A DNA stretch of 5,866 nucleotides from Dwaynesavagella gallinarum. GTDB lineage: Bacteria > Bacillota > Clostridia > Clostridiales > Clostridiaceae. The notes under the pieces are model-generated. The model was not told where the DNA came from. It made no database searches and saw only the letters and a list, made by a program, of their open reading frames with translations. Position 1 is the first letter of the stretch. Each line of letters starts with the position of its first letter. Shown here one piece after another: positions 4,676-5,866 of the stretch. Where the stretch lies: NCBI GenBank assembly GCA_019120235.1, contig DWVN01000070.1, forward strand, positions 1-5,866, read 5' to 3'. A program made the translations under genes and the position numbers.

Positions 4676-5866
4676 CTACTCTATTACTTTTATACTTAAT
4701 TCAATTCTCTTATTGTCTTTATTTATTTCAACAATCTTTGCTTTTACTTCTTGTCCTATTTCTAGGAAATCTCTAATGTCATTAACTCTCTTATGACTTA
4801 TTTGAGATATGTGTACTAAAGCATCAACACTTGGTTCTAATTCTATAAAAGCACCAAATTCTGCAAAACGCACAACTTTTCCAAGAACAACAGCTCCAAC
4901 TGGATATTTTTCTTCAACATCAGACCAAGGATCATGTTGTAAAACTTTCATACTTAAAGATAATTTTTGATTTTCTACATCAATTCCGATTATTTTAGCT
5001 TTAATCTTGTCCCCTATATTTATAACATCACTTACTTTATCAATTCTTCCCCATGATATTTCAGATATATGTAATAAACCATCAACACCATTTACATCAA
5101 TAAACGCTCCAAATGTATTTATTCTCTTAACTTCACCTTCTATTACATCACCTAAAATCAAACTATTCCAAACTTGAGCTTCTTTAATCTTTTTTTCCTC
5201 TTCAAGAACAGCTCTTCTTGATCCAATAATCTTAAATTGATTTTTTTCCTCTTTCATTTCTAAAATTTTAATTTCTAATTCTCTTCCAACAAACTCATTT
5301 AAATTTTCAATATGTACAAAGTCAAGATGAGATGCTGGTATAAATAATTTAATTCCTTTAAACTCAGCTATAACTCCACCTTTTACATCTTCTTTAATTA
5401 AAACAACAACTCTTTCATTATTGTTAAATTTTTCCTCTAACAAGCTCAAAGACTTTTCTCTAAAAATTTCCAGTCTTGATAATACAATTTTTCCTTCTGA
5501 ATTACTCAAAGAAATAATTTTACCTTCTATTTCACTTCCAACATTAAATGTTTCATTAAAATTATTTTTTTCATCATTACTAATTTCTGTAATCGGTAAA
5601 ACAGCTTCTACATTCTCATGCACATTTAAAACAATTTCTTTATCATTAACAGATACAATTTTTCCTGACAACAATTTCCCTATTTTCATATCATTTTCAG
5701 TTCTATTTTCTATCATTAAAATTACCTCCTTCATAATCCAATCTGGCGTCGATGCACCAGATGTTATTCCTACATCATAGCCATTTATACTTATATCTTT
5801 CAAAATTTCTTTATCTAAATCTGAAGCCCTTTCAATTATTATAGACTTTTCACAATATTTTTTAGA
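4676..5866 (-). CDS. ispH-rpsA: IspH-ribosomal protein S1 fusion (HMBPP reductase / S1), 5' end cut by window edge
   Basis: The frame is open from the window edge to TAG at 4678-4676 (396 residues seen). Residues 1 to about 52 are the C terminus of IspH, the iron-sulfur reductase that ends the MEP isoprenoid pathway; SGASTPDW carries the serine that contacts the substrate diphosphate. The remaining ~230 residues of IspH, including the cluster cysteines, lie outside. Without a stop the frame continues into four S1 RNA-binding repeats at about 62-131, 148-218, 239-308 and 321-396. The first two are divergent, as in ribosome-docking repeats. The last two are canonical (TFGAFIDV..GLLHISEIS and EFGAFIEL..ALVHISQIS). 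Four repeats fit clostridial S1, shorter than the six-repeat enterobacterial form. Such fusions are known in Clostridia. Oddly, an in-frame ATG with a perfect Shine-Dalgarno lies at the domain junction, so a free 346-residue S1 is likely also made. Confidence 0.93.
   Translation of the reverse strand, partial: SKKYCEKSIIIERASDLDKEILKDISINGYDVGITSGASTPDWIMKEVILMIENRTENDMKIGKLLSGKIVSVNDKEIVLNVHENVEAVLPITEISNDEKNNFNETFNVGSEIEGKIISLSNSEGKIVLSRLEIFREKSLSLLEEKFNNNERVVVLIKEDVKGGVIAEFKGIKLFIPASHLDFVHIENLNEFVGRELEIKILEMKEEKNQFKIIGSRRAVLEEEKKIKEAQVWNSLILGDVIEGEVKRINTFGAFIDVNGVDGLLHISEISWGRIDKVSDVINIGDKIKAKIIGIDVENQKLSLSMKVLQHDPWSDVEEKYPVGAVVLGKVVRFAEFGAFIELEPSVDALVHISQISHKRVNDIRDFLEIGQEVKAKIVEINKDNKRIELSIKVIE
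5714..5731 (-). promoter_or_regulatory. Internal Shine-Dalgarno and ATG at the IspH/S1 junction
   Basis: AAGGAGGT (5731-5724), a full match to the anti-Shine-Dalgarno, stands seven bases before an in-frame ATG (5716-5714). It encodes the Lys-Glu-Val of the last IspH helix, and the ATG begins MIENRTEND, just before the first S1 repeat. This is the best ribosome-binding site in the window, and it is placed where a stand-alone rpsA would start. I infer separate translation of S1 in addition to, or more strongly than, the fusion. Confidence 0.75.

Noticed and set aside
5421..5780. Plus-strand open frame of 119 codons
   Set aside because: It is antisense to the IspH-S1 coding sequence, with low-complexity Ser/Ile/Phe composition typical of the reverse of AT-rich Lys/Glu/Asn coding sequence.
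5700..5803. Frameshift or split between ispH and rpsA
   Set aside because: I translated the frame from the window edge through the junction and found no stop. Both halves match their families in the same frame, so it is a true fusion.

Overview
This is a very AT-rich window with all genes on the minus strand, so the description below runs from high to low coordinates. It reads as a chromosomal housekeeping segment of a low-GC Firmicute. The IspH-S1 protein fusion, the viroplasmin-type RNase HI, the guanine riboswitch and the strong Shine-Dalgarno (SD) sites fit Clostridia or Tissierellia best (Parvimonas- or Peptoniphilus-like). The genus is inference only. No mobile element, CRISPR array, tRNA or rRNA is visible.

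Layout: (1) 5866-4676 is the 3' part of an ispH-rpsA fusion: the last ~50 residues of IspH run in frame into a four-repeat ribosomal protein S1. A perfect internal SD and ATG sit at the junction. A hairpin terminator follows (4661-4624). (2) 4597-4007 is an RNase HI with an N-terminal viroplasmin-type hybrid-binding domain. (3) 3943-2828 is guaB, an IMP dehydrogenase that lacks the usual CBS pair and has its own consensus promoter. (4) 2827-2516 is a gene-free stretch that is fully occupied by regulation: a sigma-A-type promoter, a guanine-class purine riboswitch and an intrinsic terminator. (5) 2515-1220 is a PbuG/AzgA-type purine permease with a GTG start. (6) 1184-1 is guaA (GMP synthase), truncated by the window edge after 394 full codons.

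How the genes work together: the permease brings purine bases in. GuaB (IMP to XMP) and GuaA (XMP to GMP) are the two steps from IMP to GMP. The riboswitch should close the permease-guaA operon when guanine is plentiful. guaB starts at its own promoter outside the riboswitch, and as a protein it lacks the domain that usually carries nucleotide feedback. The ispH-rpsA and RNase H genes are neighbours without an obvious link to purine metabolism.

I see no wholly new system. The points worth a second look are regulatory and architectural: the internal translation start in the fusion gene, a likely antiterminator built from the riboswitch core, the CBS-less GuaB, and a change in arginine codon use between guaB and guaA.
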